A stretch of 64,000 bases of DNA from Nocardia jiangxiensis NBRC 101359 (GTDB taxonomy: Bacteria > Actinomycetota > Actinomycetes > Mycobacteriales > Mycobacteriaceae): the NCBI RefSeq assembly GCF_000308615.1, contig NZ_BAGB01000027.1, positions 242,827 through 306,826 on the forward strand, read 5' to 3'. A program made the position numbers and the translations under genes. The notes below the pieces were generated by a model, which was not told the DNA's origin, made no database searches, and saw only the letters and a list, made by a program, of their open reading frames with translations. How positions within the stretch are numbered: position 1 is the first letter of the stretch; each line of letters begins with the position of its first letter. Shown in pieces: positions 1 to 8,576 of the stretch.

Positions 1-398
1 CTCTGCTCCCGGGTCCACACTTGCATTTCGGTGTCGGCGATGTCGGGCCGCTTCACCAGTCGCGCGACGTTGCGGGTCACCAAGCCCTGTTTCACCGCGT
101 CATCGAGCGCAGCGGAGAGCTGAATCAACATCGTGGTCACTGTGCGGGCGGCAACCCCCTGTGGCTCGACGGGCGGCGTTGGACCGGGGGCGAGGGCGTA
201 CAAGCCGCGCTTGGGCCGCACGACCGTGCCCGATGCGCGCATCCCGTCCAGGTAGCGCCCTGCCTTGTCGCCGAACTTCGAGGTCACCCCCGAGTAGCGC
301 ACGCCGTCGGGATGCCCGGCGACGAATGCCAGTACCTCGGTCGCCATGTCCTCGGTACCTGCTCCTCGCCGGGAAGGGATCTGACTTGGAGTTGGCAT
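1..398 (-). CDS. Partial protein: winged-helix-like N-terminus joined to an integrase-like segment, runs off the left edge
   Basis: An open frame starts at ATG 398 and has no stop before the window edge. It covers about 132 residues and the C-terminus is missing. Residues 20-70 (ATEVLAFVAGHPDGVRY, then a KPKRGLY-like end) resemble a small winged-helix domain. Residues 80-130 contain LSAALDDAVKQGLVTRNVARLV, which is typical of the SAM-like core-binding domain of actinobacterial tyrosine recombinases. The catalytic domain would lie outside the window. No good ribosome binding site precedes the ATG, and the frame stays open further upstream, so the start is uncertain. It may be a recombined or decayed integrase rather than a natural fusion. 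The integrase-like segment is recognised from its residue pattern only. Confidence 0.45.
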   Translation of the reverse strand, partial: MPTPSQIPSRRGAGTEDMATEVLAFVAGHPDGVRYSGVTSKFGDKAGRYLDGMRASGTVVRPKRGLYALAPGPTPPVEPQGVAARTVTTMLIQLSAALDDAVKQGLVTRNVARLVKRPDIADTEMQVWTREQ

Positions 399-531
399 GA
401 CGATCAATCCAGCGGTCGAGGAAACGCCGGTCAACGAGAAGATGCCCGGGATAGGTGAGTACACCGAACAGGCACCACCACCGATCCCACAGCGACCACA
501 CTCCTGACCACCTCGCCACGTCCCATCCGAT

Positions 532-1698
532 TCACCGCTGCGGGCGGCGCTCAGGGCGGACGGCGACACCGGCCGTGACGGCGAGCAGACCGATGATGGC
601 CGCGGTCGGCGCGAGTGCGATTTCCCCGGCGACGGCCAGCACGCCGCCACCCAGTCCGGCGCCGAGTGCTGCGGCAGTGTAGATCGCCGACCCGTTGAGG
701 CCCATCGCGACCGGGGCCCTTGCGGGGACGAGCGCGAACAAGCGGTGCTGCTGGGGCACGATCGCGATACCCATGCTCAGGCCCAGCGCGATCATCGACG
801 CAACCGCTCCGAGTTCGGTCGTGCCCGTCACGGCCAGCATCGCCGCGAATGCGGTCACGCCGCCGGCACCGAGAACGAGCACGAAAGGCGCTCCACGCCA
901 TCGGATGAGTCGCGGCACGGCAGTCGTGCCGAGAACCTGCCCGCATCCGAAGGCGAACATCGCCACCACCACGAGCACGCCGGAGGCATGCAGGACCGTT
1001 GGTAGGAAGGAGATGATGAGAAAACCCGGGACCATCACGGTGAGCGTGCCGACCAGTATGCCGCGTACACGAGCATCCGCGAGCACCAGCAATCGGTCGC
1101 GCAGACCGAGCCTCGGAGCATGTGCGGCCGGGAGGAGCCCTACCGAGAGACACGAGATCGCGGCCAGCACGACCAGGATCCACATGGCATTGCGCCACCC
1201 CCACACTTGGCCGACGATGATGCCGAACGGAAGCCCCGCCACCAGCGCAAGCGAAGCGCCGCCCGCGACAACGGCCAGCGATCGGGCACGATGCGCATCG
1301 TCGCTCAGCAATCCAGCGGTGCTGAACGCGTTCGCCTGGTAAGCCGCCGCACCCAGAGCTGCGACAATGCGCCCCACTGCCACTGTCGGAAAATTCGGTC
1401 CGCCGGCCTGCAGCATCAGGCCGACGATGAACACCATCATCCCGCCCCCGAGCAGCACCCGGCGATCCCAACTGCCCGTCAGCGCGGCGATGACCGGCGA
1501 CCCGACCGCGTACACGATCGCGAACAACGCGGTCAGTTGACCAGCCTCGCTGATCGAGACCCGAAGGTCAGCGGAGACCTCCGGCAGCAAACCCGAGAGC
1601 ACGTAGCCGTCCACACCGAGGGTGAATGTGCCGACAGCGAGAATCAGCAGATCGACGATCCTCAGGTGTTTCGGTCCCGATTCGGATCGATTGCCCAT
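532..1698 (-). CDS. MFS drug/metabolite exporter (DHA1 type)
   Basis: About 388 residues with roughly twelve hydrophobic segments. It begins with the TLGVDGYVLSGLLPEV pattern of the AraJ/PbuE-like DHA1 branch of the major facilitator superfamily, and the WDRR loop after TM2-3 fits the superfamily signature. The start at 1698 (MGNRSES) is preferred over the in-frame ATG at 1734, because GAGAACGGAC precedes the former and nothing precedes the latter. It is transcribed away from the aminotransferase gene at 1881 and sits at the outer edge of the phosphonate cluster. The likely role is export of the product or of an intermediate, or self-protection; this is inferred from position. The substrate cannot be read from the sequence. 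Confidence 0.8.
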   Translation of the reverse strand: MGNRSESGPKHLRIVDLLILAVGTFTLGVDGYVLSGLLPEVSADLRVSISEAGQLTALFAIVYAVGSPVIAALTGSWDRRVLLGGGMMVFIVGLMLQAGGPNFPTVAVGRIVAALGAAAYQANAFSTAGLLSDDAHRARSLAVVAGGASLALVAGLPFGIIVGQVWGWRNAMWILVVLAAISCLSVGLLPAAHAPRLGLRDRLLVLADARVRGILVGTLTVMVPGFLIISFLPTVLHASGVLVVVAMFAFGCGQVLGTTAVPRLIRWRGAPFVLVLGAGGVTAFAAMLAVTGTTELGAVASMIALGLSMGIAIVPQQHRLFALVPARAPVAMGLNGSAIYTAAALGAGLGGGVLAVAGEIALAPTAAIIGLLAVTAGVAVRPERRPQR

Positions 1699-1774
1699 GT
1701 CCGTTCTCGTCCACATCGCGACCCAGCCCCGCATGTCGCATAGTCTCGCGACTCCGCGCCGCCGATGCGGGCCA

Positions 1775-1801
1775 CCTCGGAATCTCCTATCGCTTCCGAG
1801 G
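1775..1801. promoter_or_regulatory. Inverted repeat in the divergent promoter region
   Basis: CCTCGGAA at 1775-1782 and TTCCGAGG at 1794-1801 form a perfect 8-bp inverted repeat with an 11-bp spacer. It lies between the divergent MFS gene and the aminotransferase gene (start 1881), the place expected for an operator controlling both. No cluster-situated regulator was found inside the window. Confidence 0.4.
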
Positions 1802-1880
1802 CTTCCGCGATCGCTGATACATCGATGACGCGGCGCAGCGAAGCTACTGGTCTGGATGCGTTATTCCTGGAGGAGCTGCG

Positions 1881-3122
1881 GTGACGACCATCGATTCGGC
1901 CCGGCAAATCGGGGACCGGTTCTATCAGAGTCGGCTCGACGAGGCGAGCGTGCTCGACCAGCGGTACGTGCTGGTCCGCGCCGACAACGCCACTCTGCAC
2001 CTGCTAGATGGGGACGGCGGATCGCACCGATGCATCGACTTCATGTCGGCGTATGCCGCGGTCAACTTCGGCCATCGCAACCCGGAGATCGAGCGGGCAC
2101 TGGCGCGATCGTCCGACCTCACGGGCCTGTTTCACGGTCCGGCGGCGGAAACCGTGGCGCGGTGGTTGTGCAATCAGCTGCCCGAACCGGACAGTCGGCG
2201 TGTGCTGTACCAGGTCGGCGGCAGCTTCGCGGTGGCGGCCGCTCTGGCTCTGGCCCGCCGCACCCGTCCTGGCCGGGTGATGTCGATCGACGGCGGCTTC
2301 CACGGCCTCGGTGTCGACACGGCAGCGCTCACCACCGTGCAGCGGCGGTTCTCGTTGCACGACACCGGTTTTGCCGACCTGCTCGCGCCTGAGGTGATCC
2401 ACCTGACTCCCGGCATCGTGCCACGGGACTGGAACGGCGTCTCATGCCTCATCTACGAGCCCGTGCAAGGCGCCAACGGGTATGTGCCTCTCGACCGCGG
2501 GTGGCTGGAGGAGGTGACCGCCTCGGCAGCCTCGGCGGGCGTGGTTACCGTGGCCGACGAGATCCAGTGTGGGTTCTTCCGGCACGGTGTGTTCAGCCCA
2601 TCCGCGGCCTGGGGTCTGGACCCGGACATTGTGCTGTTCAGCAAGTCTCTGACCAACGGTATGTACCCGCTGTCGGCCGTGGTGTACAAACGCTTTCTGG
2701 AAGCGGGAGCGGATCCGATGTATCTGGCGCACACCTTCCAGACCGGAACGCTGGGCCCTGCCGCCGCGTATGAGGTGACCCGATACATCGACGACCACGA
2801 CGTGGCGGGTATGGGCGCGGCCGTCGGCGCCCGGCTCAAGGAACTCGCCGACCGACTGGAGGCTGCCGACCTCGCGCGCGCAGTGTACACGATCGGCCCC
2901 GCACTGTCCTTCGAACCGACCGTCGTCTCCAGCGGGGAACTGGTGCGCCGGGCGTTCGCCGACGGCGCACTCGTGTTCAGCGGGGGCCGACACGGTGAAC
3001 GCATCCGGATAGCGCCCCCGCTGACCATTCCCGACGCGCAACTGGTCGAGGGGATAGAGGTGGTCTGGTCGGCCGCCGGTGGCGCCACAGCCCGCTCAGA
3101 AAACCGAGTGCAGCCCTCGTAG
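1881..3122 (+). CDS. Class III PLP-dependent aminotransferase, probably acting on a phosphonate aldehyde
   Basis: A 413-residue fold-type I, class III (omega) aminotransferase of usual length. The GTG start follows GGAGGAG at 1869-1875. Recognisable family blocks are YEPVQG, ADEIQCG (cofactor Asp) and LFSKSLTNG, whose Lys255 should form the PLP Schiff base; FQTGTLGP follows. The gene stands alone on the plus strand and converges on the phosphonate operon, and its last 27 bp overlap the end of the alcohol dehydrogenase gene. Aminotransferases in other phosphonate clusters turn phosphonoacetaldehyde or phosphonoformaldehyde into 2-aminoethyl- or aminomethylphosphonate. Such an aminophosphonate is the natural amine partner for the PanC-like ligase in this cluster. 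The substrate is an inference; the family is clear. Confidence 0.85.
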   Translation: MTTIDSARQIGDRFYQSRLDEASVLDQRYVLVRADNATLHLLDGDGGSHRCIDFMSAYAAVNFGHRNPEIERALARSSDLTGLFHGPAAETVARWLCNQLPEPDSRRVLYQVGGSFAVAAALALARRTRPGRVMSIDGGFHGLGVDTAALTTVQRRFSLHDTGFADLLAPEVIHLTPGIVPRDWNGVSCLIYEPVQGANGYVPLDRGWLEEVTASAASAGVVTVADEIQCGFFRHGVFSPSAAWGLDPDIVLFSKSLTNGMYPLSAVVYKRFLEAGADPMYLAHTFQTGTLGPAAAYEVTRYIDDHDVAGMGAAVGARLKELADRLEAADLARAVYTIGPALSFEPTVVSSGELVRRAFADGALVFSGGRHGERIRIAPPLTIPDAQLVEGIEVVWSAAGGATARSENRVQPS

Positions 3123-4196
3123 CGCCTCATGGTGATGCAGCTTGATCGGGTTGTTCTCCGCCCTGGCCCGGGACCCCAGCCCCGCGTCCACGAGGGACGG
3201 AAGTGCATCGCGGCTGATCCCGTAGTCCCTCAGCCGCGGCGACCAGCCGAATCCGGTGAAGTACTCGGTGAAGTAGTCCGTCGGCTCCCGGTCCCCGAGA
3301 TCGAGCAACTCGACGATGGCCGCCAGCTGCTCGACGACCCGTGCCTCGCCGCCGGGTCGGCCGGCCATCGCTAGATTGTGGCGAAGCAGCCACTGCAGGT
3401 TCAGCAAGCAGGCGACGCCGTGCGGCACGTCGTATTGCGTGGTCAACCGGTACGCGAAGGCGTGGGCCGCTGTTGTCCTGGTGATGTCGATGGCCCGCCC
3501 CGCGGCAAGCGCCGCGGCCGCCAGCATGCTCCGTTCCGCGGCGTCCGGCTCGGACACCGGTCGCCGCAACAGGGGTACGAGCGCGCGCAGCGCCTCGCTC
3601 GCGAATTCCCGGGAATGCGGGGTCGACCGCTTGCTCCACCACGACTCGACGGCGTGACACAGCGCGTCGAAGCCACAACTTCCGACCAGGCTCGGTGGGC
3701 ACGACACTGCCAGGTCGGGATCGATGACGGCAACGTCGGCCAGCACCGATTCGTGGTCCAGCGACAGCTTGGTGTGGTCGTCGAAGACCGTCGCGAATCG
3801 GGTGACCTCGCTGCCGGTGCCGGCGGTTGTCGGCACGAGCACGAGCGGGGTTCGGTGTGCGGGTGGCTCGTACCGCGTCGTGTGCAGCGACACGCGAGCC
3901 TGCTCGATGTCGGCGGGCAGCAGGCGAACCAACTTCGCCACGTCGAGTGCGCTGCCGCCGCCGATACCGACGATCACTTCCGGCCGCCATCGGTCCCGCA
4001 ACCGGCAACCGGCGACCACATCGCGCAGGCGGGGGTTGGGCGTGAAGCCGCAGAACAACGCAACCTCGGTTCCCGGCAGCACCCCCTCGACCGCTCGGAA
4101 CGCGCGGGCGCTGGCCACCACCAGCACGCGCCTGCCCGCACCCACTACCCGTGTTAGCGCCGACACGGAGCCGGCGGCGCTGATCACCTCGGGCAT
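3096..4196 (-). CDS. Iron-type (group III) alcohol dehydrogenase, likely phosphonoacetaldehyde reductase
   Basis: 366 residues. The GGGSALDVAK motif (79-88) and PTTAGTGSE (122-130) bind NAD(P). Asp177, His181, His245 and His259 match the metal ligands of the iron-dependent alcohol dehydrogenase family. The ATG at 4196 has GGAGG just upstream and overlaps the end of the decarboxylase gene by 13 bp; a longer in-frame ATG at 4382 would lie deep inside that gene. Next to PEP mutase and phosphonopyruvate decarboxylase this family acts as PhpC/FomC, reducing phosphonoacetaldehyde to 2-hydroxyethylphosphonate, the substrate of the dioxygenase encoded upstream in the operon. It is the last gene of the minus-strand operon. 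Confidence 0.85.
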   Translation of the reverse strand: MPEVISAAGSVSALTRVVGAGRRVLVVASARAFRAVEGVLPGTEVALFCGFTPNPRLRDVVAGCRLRDRWRPEVIVGIGGGSALDVAKLVRLLPADIEQARVSLHTTRYEPPAHRTPLVLVPTTAGTGSEVTRFATVFDDHTKLSLDHESVLADVAVIDPDLAVSCPPSLVGSCGFDALCHAVESWWSKRSTPHSREFASEALRALVPLLRRPVSEPDAAERSMLAAAALAAGRAIDITRTTAAHAFAYRLTTQYDVPHGVACLLNLQWLLRHNLAMAGRPGGEARVVEQLAAIVELLDLGDREPTDYFTEYFTGFGWSPRLRDYGISRDALPSLVDAGLGSRARAENNPIKLHHHEALRGLHSVF

Positions 4197-5308
4197 GGTT
4201 CCTCCGCACGGCTGGATACCCAGGTGCGAAAGCGCCGGTGTATCTCCGGTGCGCTCATCGCGGAGGTCGCTCGGGGCGGAGCCGTGCCGTGACTGGACGC
4301 CACACGCACAACCAGCAGGTGTGGTCCAGGAGTGGCCAGCATCATGCGCAGAGCGGAGCGTACGTCCGGAACTTCCGAGCATTCGCGCGCGGTGCGGTAC
4401 CCGCAGGCCAGCCCGATCTGAACGAAGTCGGTCGTCGACGAGCTGGTCGCCTGCGAGCCGGTGGATTCGTAGGAGCCATTGTCGAACAGGATGTGCACGA
4501 GGTTTGCCGGCGCGGTGGAACCGATGGTCGACATCGTGCCCAGGTGCATCAACGCGGCCCCGTCGCCGTCCAGGACGACCACCGGCTGCGCGTCGGACAA
4601 CGTCCGCGACAGCCCCAGGCCGATGGCCACCGCGTGCCCCATGGACCCCTGCATGTAGAAGTGGTTGTCCGCGTCGCGCATCGAGAACAGCTCACGCGAG
4701 GTGTAACCGGTCGTGGAAATGATCGGCAGCTCGCGCAGGTCGGGCTGGATCGCACGCAGTACCCCGGCTCGGGTCTCGCAGACGGGCAGGTCACCGTTCT
4801 CCCCCTTGACGACCCCGCCGATGGCTCCCTTCTCGACCAGGACGAACGCCGGACGGCCGTGGGCCAGTTCACCCTCTGCCTCGTCGAGGATGCCGTCGAG
4901 GTCGTTCGCCTCGGCGGTCAGCAACCACCTGGCCGCACCGAGCGCGTCGAGCAGCCTTCCGGTGACCTGTCCCATGAGGGCGTGTTGTGGTTCGTCTTGC
5001 GACGGATCGGGCCAGCCGCGCAGACTCACGAACACCAGGGTGGCGATGTCGTAGGTCATCTGCAGCGAGGCAAGTGGGTTGATCAGGTTTCCCAGCCCGG
5101 AGTTCTGCGCGAATACCGCGGTACGCGAGCCTGCGAGGGCCGCACCCGCGGCGATGGCAAGGGCGGTGCCCTCGTTCGCCGCGGGCACGTAACGTTCTTC
5201 GCGCGAGAGCCACTCGATCGGACCGGCGAGATACGAGCACGGCACGCCAGTGGCGGAGGTGAAGCCGTGCGCGATCAACTGCGTACAGAACCGGTCGGCA
5301 TCGATCAC
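4184..5308 (-). CDS. ppd: Phosphonopyruvate decarboxylase (ThDP-dependent)
   Basis: 374 residues, the usual length for the family. It makes phosphonoacetaldehyde and CO2 from phosphonopyruvate, which pulls the unfavourable PEP mutase equilibrium forward. The N-terminal half has the cofactor-activating Glu46 (NEGTALAIAAG). The C-terminal half has the GDG(248-250)...N277 thiamine diphosphate/magnesium motif (GDGAALMHLGT then LFDNGSYESTG). The GTG start at 5308 overlaps the PEP mutase stop as GTGA and has GGAG upstream; an ATG at 5326 is an alternative. The overlap implies translational coupling with pepM. Together these two genes are the hallmark of C-P bond biosynthesis. Confidence 0.93.
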   Translation of the reverse strand: MIDADRFCTQLIAHGFTSATGVPCSYLAGPIEWLSREERYVPAANEGTALAIAAGAALAGSRTAVFAQNSGLGNLINPLASLQMTYDIATLVFVSLRGWPDPSQDEPQHALMGQVTGRLLDALGAARWLLTAEANDLDGILDEAEGELAHGRPAFVLVEKGAIGGVVKGENGDLPVCETRAGVLRAIQPDLRELPIISTTGYTSRELFSMRDADNHFYMQGSMGHAVAIGLGLSRTLSDAQPVVVLDGDGAALMHLGTMSTIGSTAPANLVHILFDNGSYESTGSQATSSSTTDFVQIGLACGYRTARECSEVPDVRSALRMMLATPGPHLLVVRVASSHGTAPPRATSAMSAPEIHRRFRTWVSSRAEEPCPR

Positions 5309-6165
5309 CGCTCCAACTCCAGCCATTGCCGCAGCCGCTGAAGCTCGAACACATCGTTCACCGACGCGAGGTCGACCTCGAGGTCGGCCGAACTCCCGTG
5401 CGTGATGATCGAGTCGAAAGTAGTCCGCAGCGCCTCGATCGTCGCGCGAAGCCCCTGGTTGGCGTAGATGACCATGGACGCGCCCGCCTTGACCGCGTCG
5501 TCGAAGTGCCAATCAGGATAGGTGGTCGGTACGACCACGACCGGCACGCGCCCGTCCCACTGCTCGAGGAACGCGTGCACCTCGGCGCTGGTCGGCTGTT
5601 TGGAATGGACCAGCATCGCGTCCGCACCGGCTGCGGCATAGGCGTAGCCGCGGTTCAGTGCTTCGTCGACACCGAGGCCACTGATGAGTGCTTCGGTGCG
5701 GGCGATGACGAAGAAGTCCTCGTCGCTCTGGGCCCGCTTCGCGATGGCGATCTTGTCCGCGAAAGCGGCGGTGTCGACCAGATCCTGATTGCCGGGAGCG
5801 AAGCTGTTCCTCTTCGGATACTGCTTGTCCTCGACGCAGACCGCGGTGATTCCCGCCGCTTCGTACTCGTGCACCATATGGGTGATATTCAGGTTGTTGC
5901 CGAAACCCGAATCGCAATCGGCGACAACCGGGATGCTCACCTGGCGCTGCATCTGTACCGCGGCTTGGAGGTATTCGGTCATGGTGAGCAGGCTCGCGTC
6001 GGGTACACAACGGGACGCGGAGATTCCCAGGCCCGAGGCCCAGACCGCGGCGAAGCCCGCCTGCTCGGCAAGCATTGCTCCCAGCGCGTCGTGAACGCCC
6101 GCGGCGCGCACTGCCCGGCCCTCCGCCAGCACAGCCCGGAAGGTCCTGCTCCTGATTCTCTGCAT
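5305..6165 (-). CDS. pepM: Phosphoenolpyruvate phosphomutase (forms the C-P bond)
   Basis: 286 residues of the isocitrate lyase/PEP mutase superfamily. Residues 112-121 read EDKQYPKRNS, the EDK-x5-NS signature that separates true PEP mutases from isocitrate and methylisocitrate lyases. The DCDSGFGN block (83-90) supplies the metal-binding acidic residues. The ATG at 6165 has GGTGGAG about 10 nt upstream; the open frame extends to 6351, but that extension is arginine-rich and overlaps the preceding gene. It catalyses PEP to phosphonopyruvate and commits carbon to phosphonate synthesis. It sits mid-operon, 44 bp after the dehydrogenase gene and overlapping ppd by 4 bp. Confidence 0.96.
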   Translation of the reverse strand: MQRIRSRTFRAVLAEGRAVRAAGVHDALGAMLAEQAGFAAVWASGLGISASRCVPDASLLTMTEYLQAAVQMQRQVSIPVVADCDSGFGNNLNITHMVHEYEAAGITAVCVEDKQYPKRNSFAPGNQDLVDTAAFADKIAIAKRAQSDEDFFVIARTEALISGLGVDEALNRGYAYAAAGADAMLVHSKQPTSAEVHAFLEQWDGRVPVVVVPTTYPDWHFDDAVKAGASMVIYANQGLRATIEALRTTFDSIITHGSSADLEVDLASVNDVFELQRLRQWLELER

Positions 6166-6209
6166 GTCGTGTTCTCCACCTCGGTCCAGTCCAGTGAGGG
6201 AAAGCGGCT

Positions 6210-7223
6210 TCAGGCGACCCGGCCTGCGGGCGGAGGTTGCCCCTCGCGCAGTACGTGCCGCACTCCGGCGGCGACCCGCTGCCGCAGGCTGATCTCCGAC
6301 TCGGCGGACAGGAACGCCCGATGAGCGGTGACGATGACGTCCGGTCGGCACAACAGCTCACGACCGATCTCGTCGTCGTTGGGGTCCTCCGGCGAGAAGA
6401 CGTCCGAGGCGAACCCGCCCAGGCATCCGTCGCGAAGGGCTTCCAGCACCGCGGGCAGGTCGACGAGCCTGCCGCGAGCGGTGTTGACCAGCAAGGCGCC
6501 CGGCTTGCACGACCGGAGCAAGGCCCGGTCGACCAAACGGTCGGTCTCGGCCGTCAACTCCGGGTGCAGGACGATGACATCCGAGACGGCGAACAGTTCG
6601 GCCGGCGACGCACAAGGGCAGACGCCGTGGCTTGCCATCAGGTCCGTCGCGACGTTGGGGTCGTAGGCGACGACACGCCCGTAGAAGGCGTGCAGCTTAC
6701 GGCTGGTGGCGCGGCCGATCCTGCCGAAACCGACGATGCCCGCTGTCAACCCGGCGGTGCGCCGGGGAATCCGACCCGCGTGGATGTTCCACGCGCGGTT
6801 GCGCACCAACTGGTCCTGCACGCAGACGCCGCGTTCGAGGGCGAGTGCCAGGGCCAGCGTGTGGGTGCTGACCTCATCTCCGCAGTAATCGGGAACGTGA
6901 AAGCCCCACAGTCCCTGTGCACGCAGCAACTCGGCGTTGAGGTTGTCCAGCCCCACCCCCTGCCGCGCGACGACCCGGCACGACGGACCCACCGCGTCGA
7001 GCAGTCGCTGAGTCACCCGGGCGCGGTAGACGACCAGCGCGTCCGCACCGGCGACGTGGTCCTCGAATTCCGCCCCATCGATGAGGAACCGGCCATCCCG
7101 GCGAATGCCGAGCCCGATCTCGATATCCTCGCCGTAGATCTCGCGCTCGATCTTCGCCAGCGCCGGATCGAGTTCACCACCCACGTCGACAGCCCACGCC
7201 GGGTCCGTATACACCACACGCAT
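6210..7223 (-). CDS. D-2-hydroxyacid dehydrogenase family protein, PhpE-like
   Basis: 337 residues with the complete D-isomer hydroxyacid dehydrogenase layout. The Rossmann motif GFGRIG is at 165-170, Asp188 (YDP) should bind the NAD ribose, and the catalytic set is Arg250 (NTARG), Glu279 (SPED) and His301 (TAHRAF). In the phosphinothricin cluster the phosphoglycerate-dehydrogenase-like protein PhpE oxidises hydroxymethylphosphonate after the dioxygenase step. The same neighbour order supports that role here, giving phosphonoformaldehyde. The start codon overlaps the dioxygenase stop by one base (TGATG), so the two are probably translationally coupled. Substrate assignment is from context only. 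Confidence 0.8.
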   Translation of the reverse strand: MRVVYTDPAWAVDVGGELDPALAKIEREIYGEDIEIGLGIRRDGRFLIDGAEFEDHVAGADALVVYRARVTQRLLDAVGPSCRVVARQGVGLDNLNAELLRAQGLWGFHVPDYCGDEVSTHTLALALALERGVCVQDQLVRNRAWNIHAGRIPRRTAGLTAGIVGFGRIGRATSRKLHAFYGRVVAYDPNVATDLMASHGVCPCASPAELFAVSDVIVLHPELTAETDRLVDRALLRSCKPGALLVNTARGRLVDLPAVLEALRDGCLGGFASDVFSPEDPNDDEIGRELLCRPDVIVTAHRAFLSAESEISLRQRVAAGVRHVLREGQPPPAGRVA

Positions 7224-8560
7224 CAGCCCTGCGCCCCGTCCTGAGCGTCGTAACCCCAGCCGAGCCGATCACGGCGCCCTCTGCGCAGCACCTGCCGGGC
7301 CTGGAAGGTGTTCGATAGCTCGAGGTAGTCCAGGTAGGACATATGCTTTCCGCTACCCAACTTCACCACCGATCCCGAGCCGGACCAGCCGTGCGCGACG
7401 AACGGCGACACCCATGCGCTGCCGTCCGCGGTCAGCCGTGCGGAGCCGATCCCATCGCCGTCCTGCCGCCACCAGAGGGTGATCTCGCCGTCCAGCACGA
7501 AGTAGTGGGTCTCACCCAGGTCGCAGAGATCGAGCACCGGCGCCGGGGTGTCGTTGTCGATGCGCACGTACAGCCCGGTCAAGTCGGGCAGATGCGGCGC
7601 GGCGGCGAGGGAAGCGACCTCGTAGTCGTGAAACGGGCGGATACTCGCCACGCTGCTGTCCACCGAGCAGAACGTCTTGCCGACCTCGTCGTATGCGCGC
7701 ATCGGGGGGAGAAGGACCCGGTAGTCCGTCGCGAGCACCCCGGCAACCGTGCGCAACTCATCGAGCGTCAGGTCTGCCACGGCGGCGAGACGTTCGTGCG
7801 GGATACCGGTCTCCTTTGCCAGGCTGGTCACGTCGTGACCACGGCGGGCCAGCAGGCTCCGCAGGATCGCCGCGGGCGAGCCGTCGGACACCGACTCCGC
7901 CATCGTGTCGAAGGCATGGTCGGACCAGGTGTTCGTCTCCGCCACCAACGCCTCGAGCCCGGACACACCGGTGTAGGAGATGATCCGTGCGGGCACATCG
8001 GTCGCGAGGGAGTAGGTGTGCGGGCAGAAGGACGGCTCCACGTAGGAATCGCCCGCCACCCACGGCACGGCCGAGGTCCCCGCGCGCATCCGCTGCCATG
8101 TCGCTTCCGTGAGTTCGGTTCCCCAGCGGCCGTTGATGTCACCCGGACCCAAATTCACAGTGATCGCGGGCTCGAGGTGACCGTTGTTCAACGCTGGCAA
8201 CCGGTCGGCGGGACACAGGATATCGAGTACGACCGGCGCGACCTTCCCAGTCGGCGCCGCCATCGTGTAGTAGTTGTAGAAATGGATTCCGTCGCGCGGT
8301 ACAGCACGACAGGTGGCCCGCATTTCGGCCGCCGTGCGGATCACCACGAGGTCCTTCACGGTACCGCCGGACAATTGCGAGAGTTCGATCTCGAGCTGAC
8401 CGGCCAATAACTCGGCGAACTCGTCCGGCACATCGAATTCGTCCGCGGCGAGTAATCGACCGAATTCCCCGTCATCGATTGTCAGCCGCGCCGCGAGTTG
8501 ATGACCGGTGATCTTTCGGGCATTCATCCAGTGAACGACCTTGAACGTATCCAACAGCAC
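7223..8560 (-). CDS. 2-hydroxyethylphosphonate dioxygenase (HEPD/PhpD type)
   Basis: 445 residues, close to the characterised Streptomyces enzyme in length and along its whole sequence as I recall it. The GTG at 8560 is chosen because AAGGAG lies 8 nt upstream and the N-terminus then aligns residue for residue with the family (FKVVHWMNARK; Lys16 conserved). The iron ligands should be His128 (NNGHLEP), Glu175 and His181 (YVEPSFCPH). A glutamate rather than glutamine at the second position favours HEPD over methylphosphonate synthase. The C-terminal cupin repeat ends with ELSNTFQARQVLRRGRRD. It splits the C-C bond of 2-hydroxyethylphosphonate with O2 to give hydroxymethylphosphonate and formate. 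It lies 16 bp after the MFS gene. Confidence 0.93.
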   Translation of the reverse strand: MLLDTFKVVHWMNARKITGHQLAARLTIDDGEFGRLLAADEFDVPDEFAELLAGQLEIELSQLSGGTVKDLVVIRTAAEMRATCRAVPRDGIHFYNYYTMAAPTGKVAPVVLDILCPADRLPALNNGHLEPAITVNLGPGDINGRWGTELTEATWQRMRAGTSAVPWVAGDSYVEPSFCPHTYSLATDVPARIISYTGVSGLEALVAETNTWSDHAFDTMAESVSDGSPAAILRSLLARRGHDVTSLAKETGIPHERLAAVADLTLDELRTVAGVLATDYRVLLPPMRAYDEVGKTFCSVDSSVASIRPFHDYEVASLAAAPHLPDLTGLYVRIDNDTPAPVLDLCDLGETHYFVLDGEITLWWRQDGDGIGSARLTADGSAWVSPFVAHGWSGSGSVVKLGSGKHMSYLDYLELSNTFQARQVLRRGRRDRLGWGYDAQDGAQG

Positions 8561-8576
8561 TTTCACCGCTCCTTGA

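Noticed and set aside
551..1471. Long reverse-strand frame of over 300 codons inside the first MFS gene
   Set aside because: It is an arginine-rich shadow of the MFS gene in a high-GC genome; the MFS frame has clear membrane segments and family motifs.
7223..8560. Methylphosphonate synthase instead of HEPD
   Set aside because: The second iron ligand position is Glu175 in YVEPSFCPH, and overall similarity and length match HEPD; assay would still be needed to exclude mixed activity.
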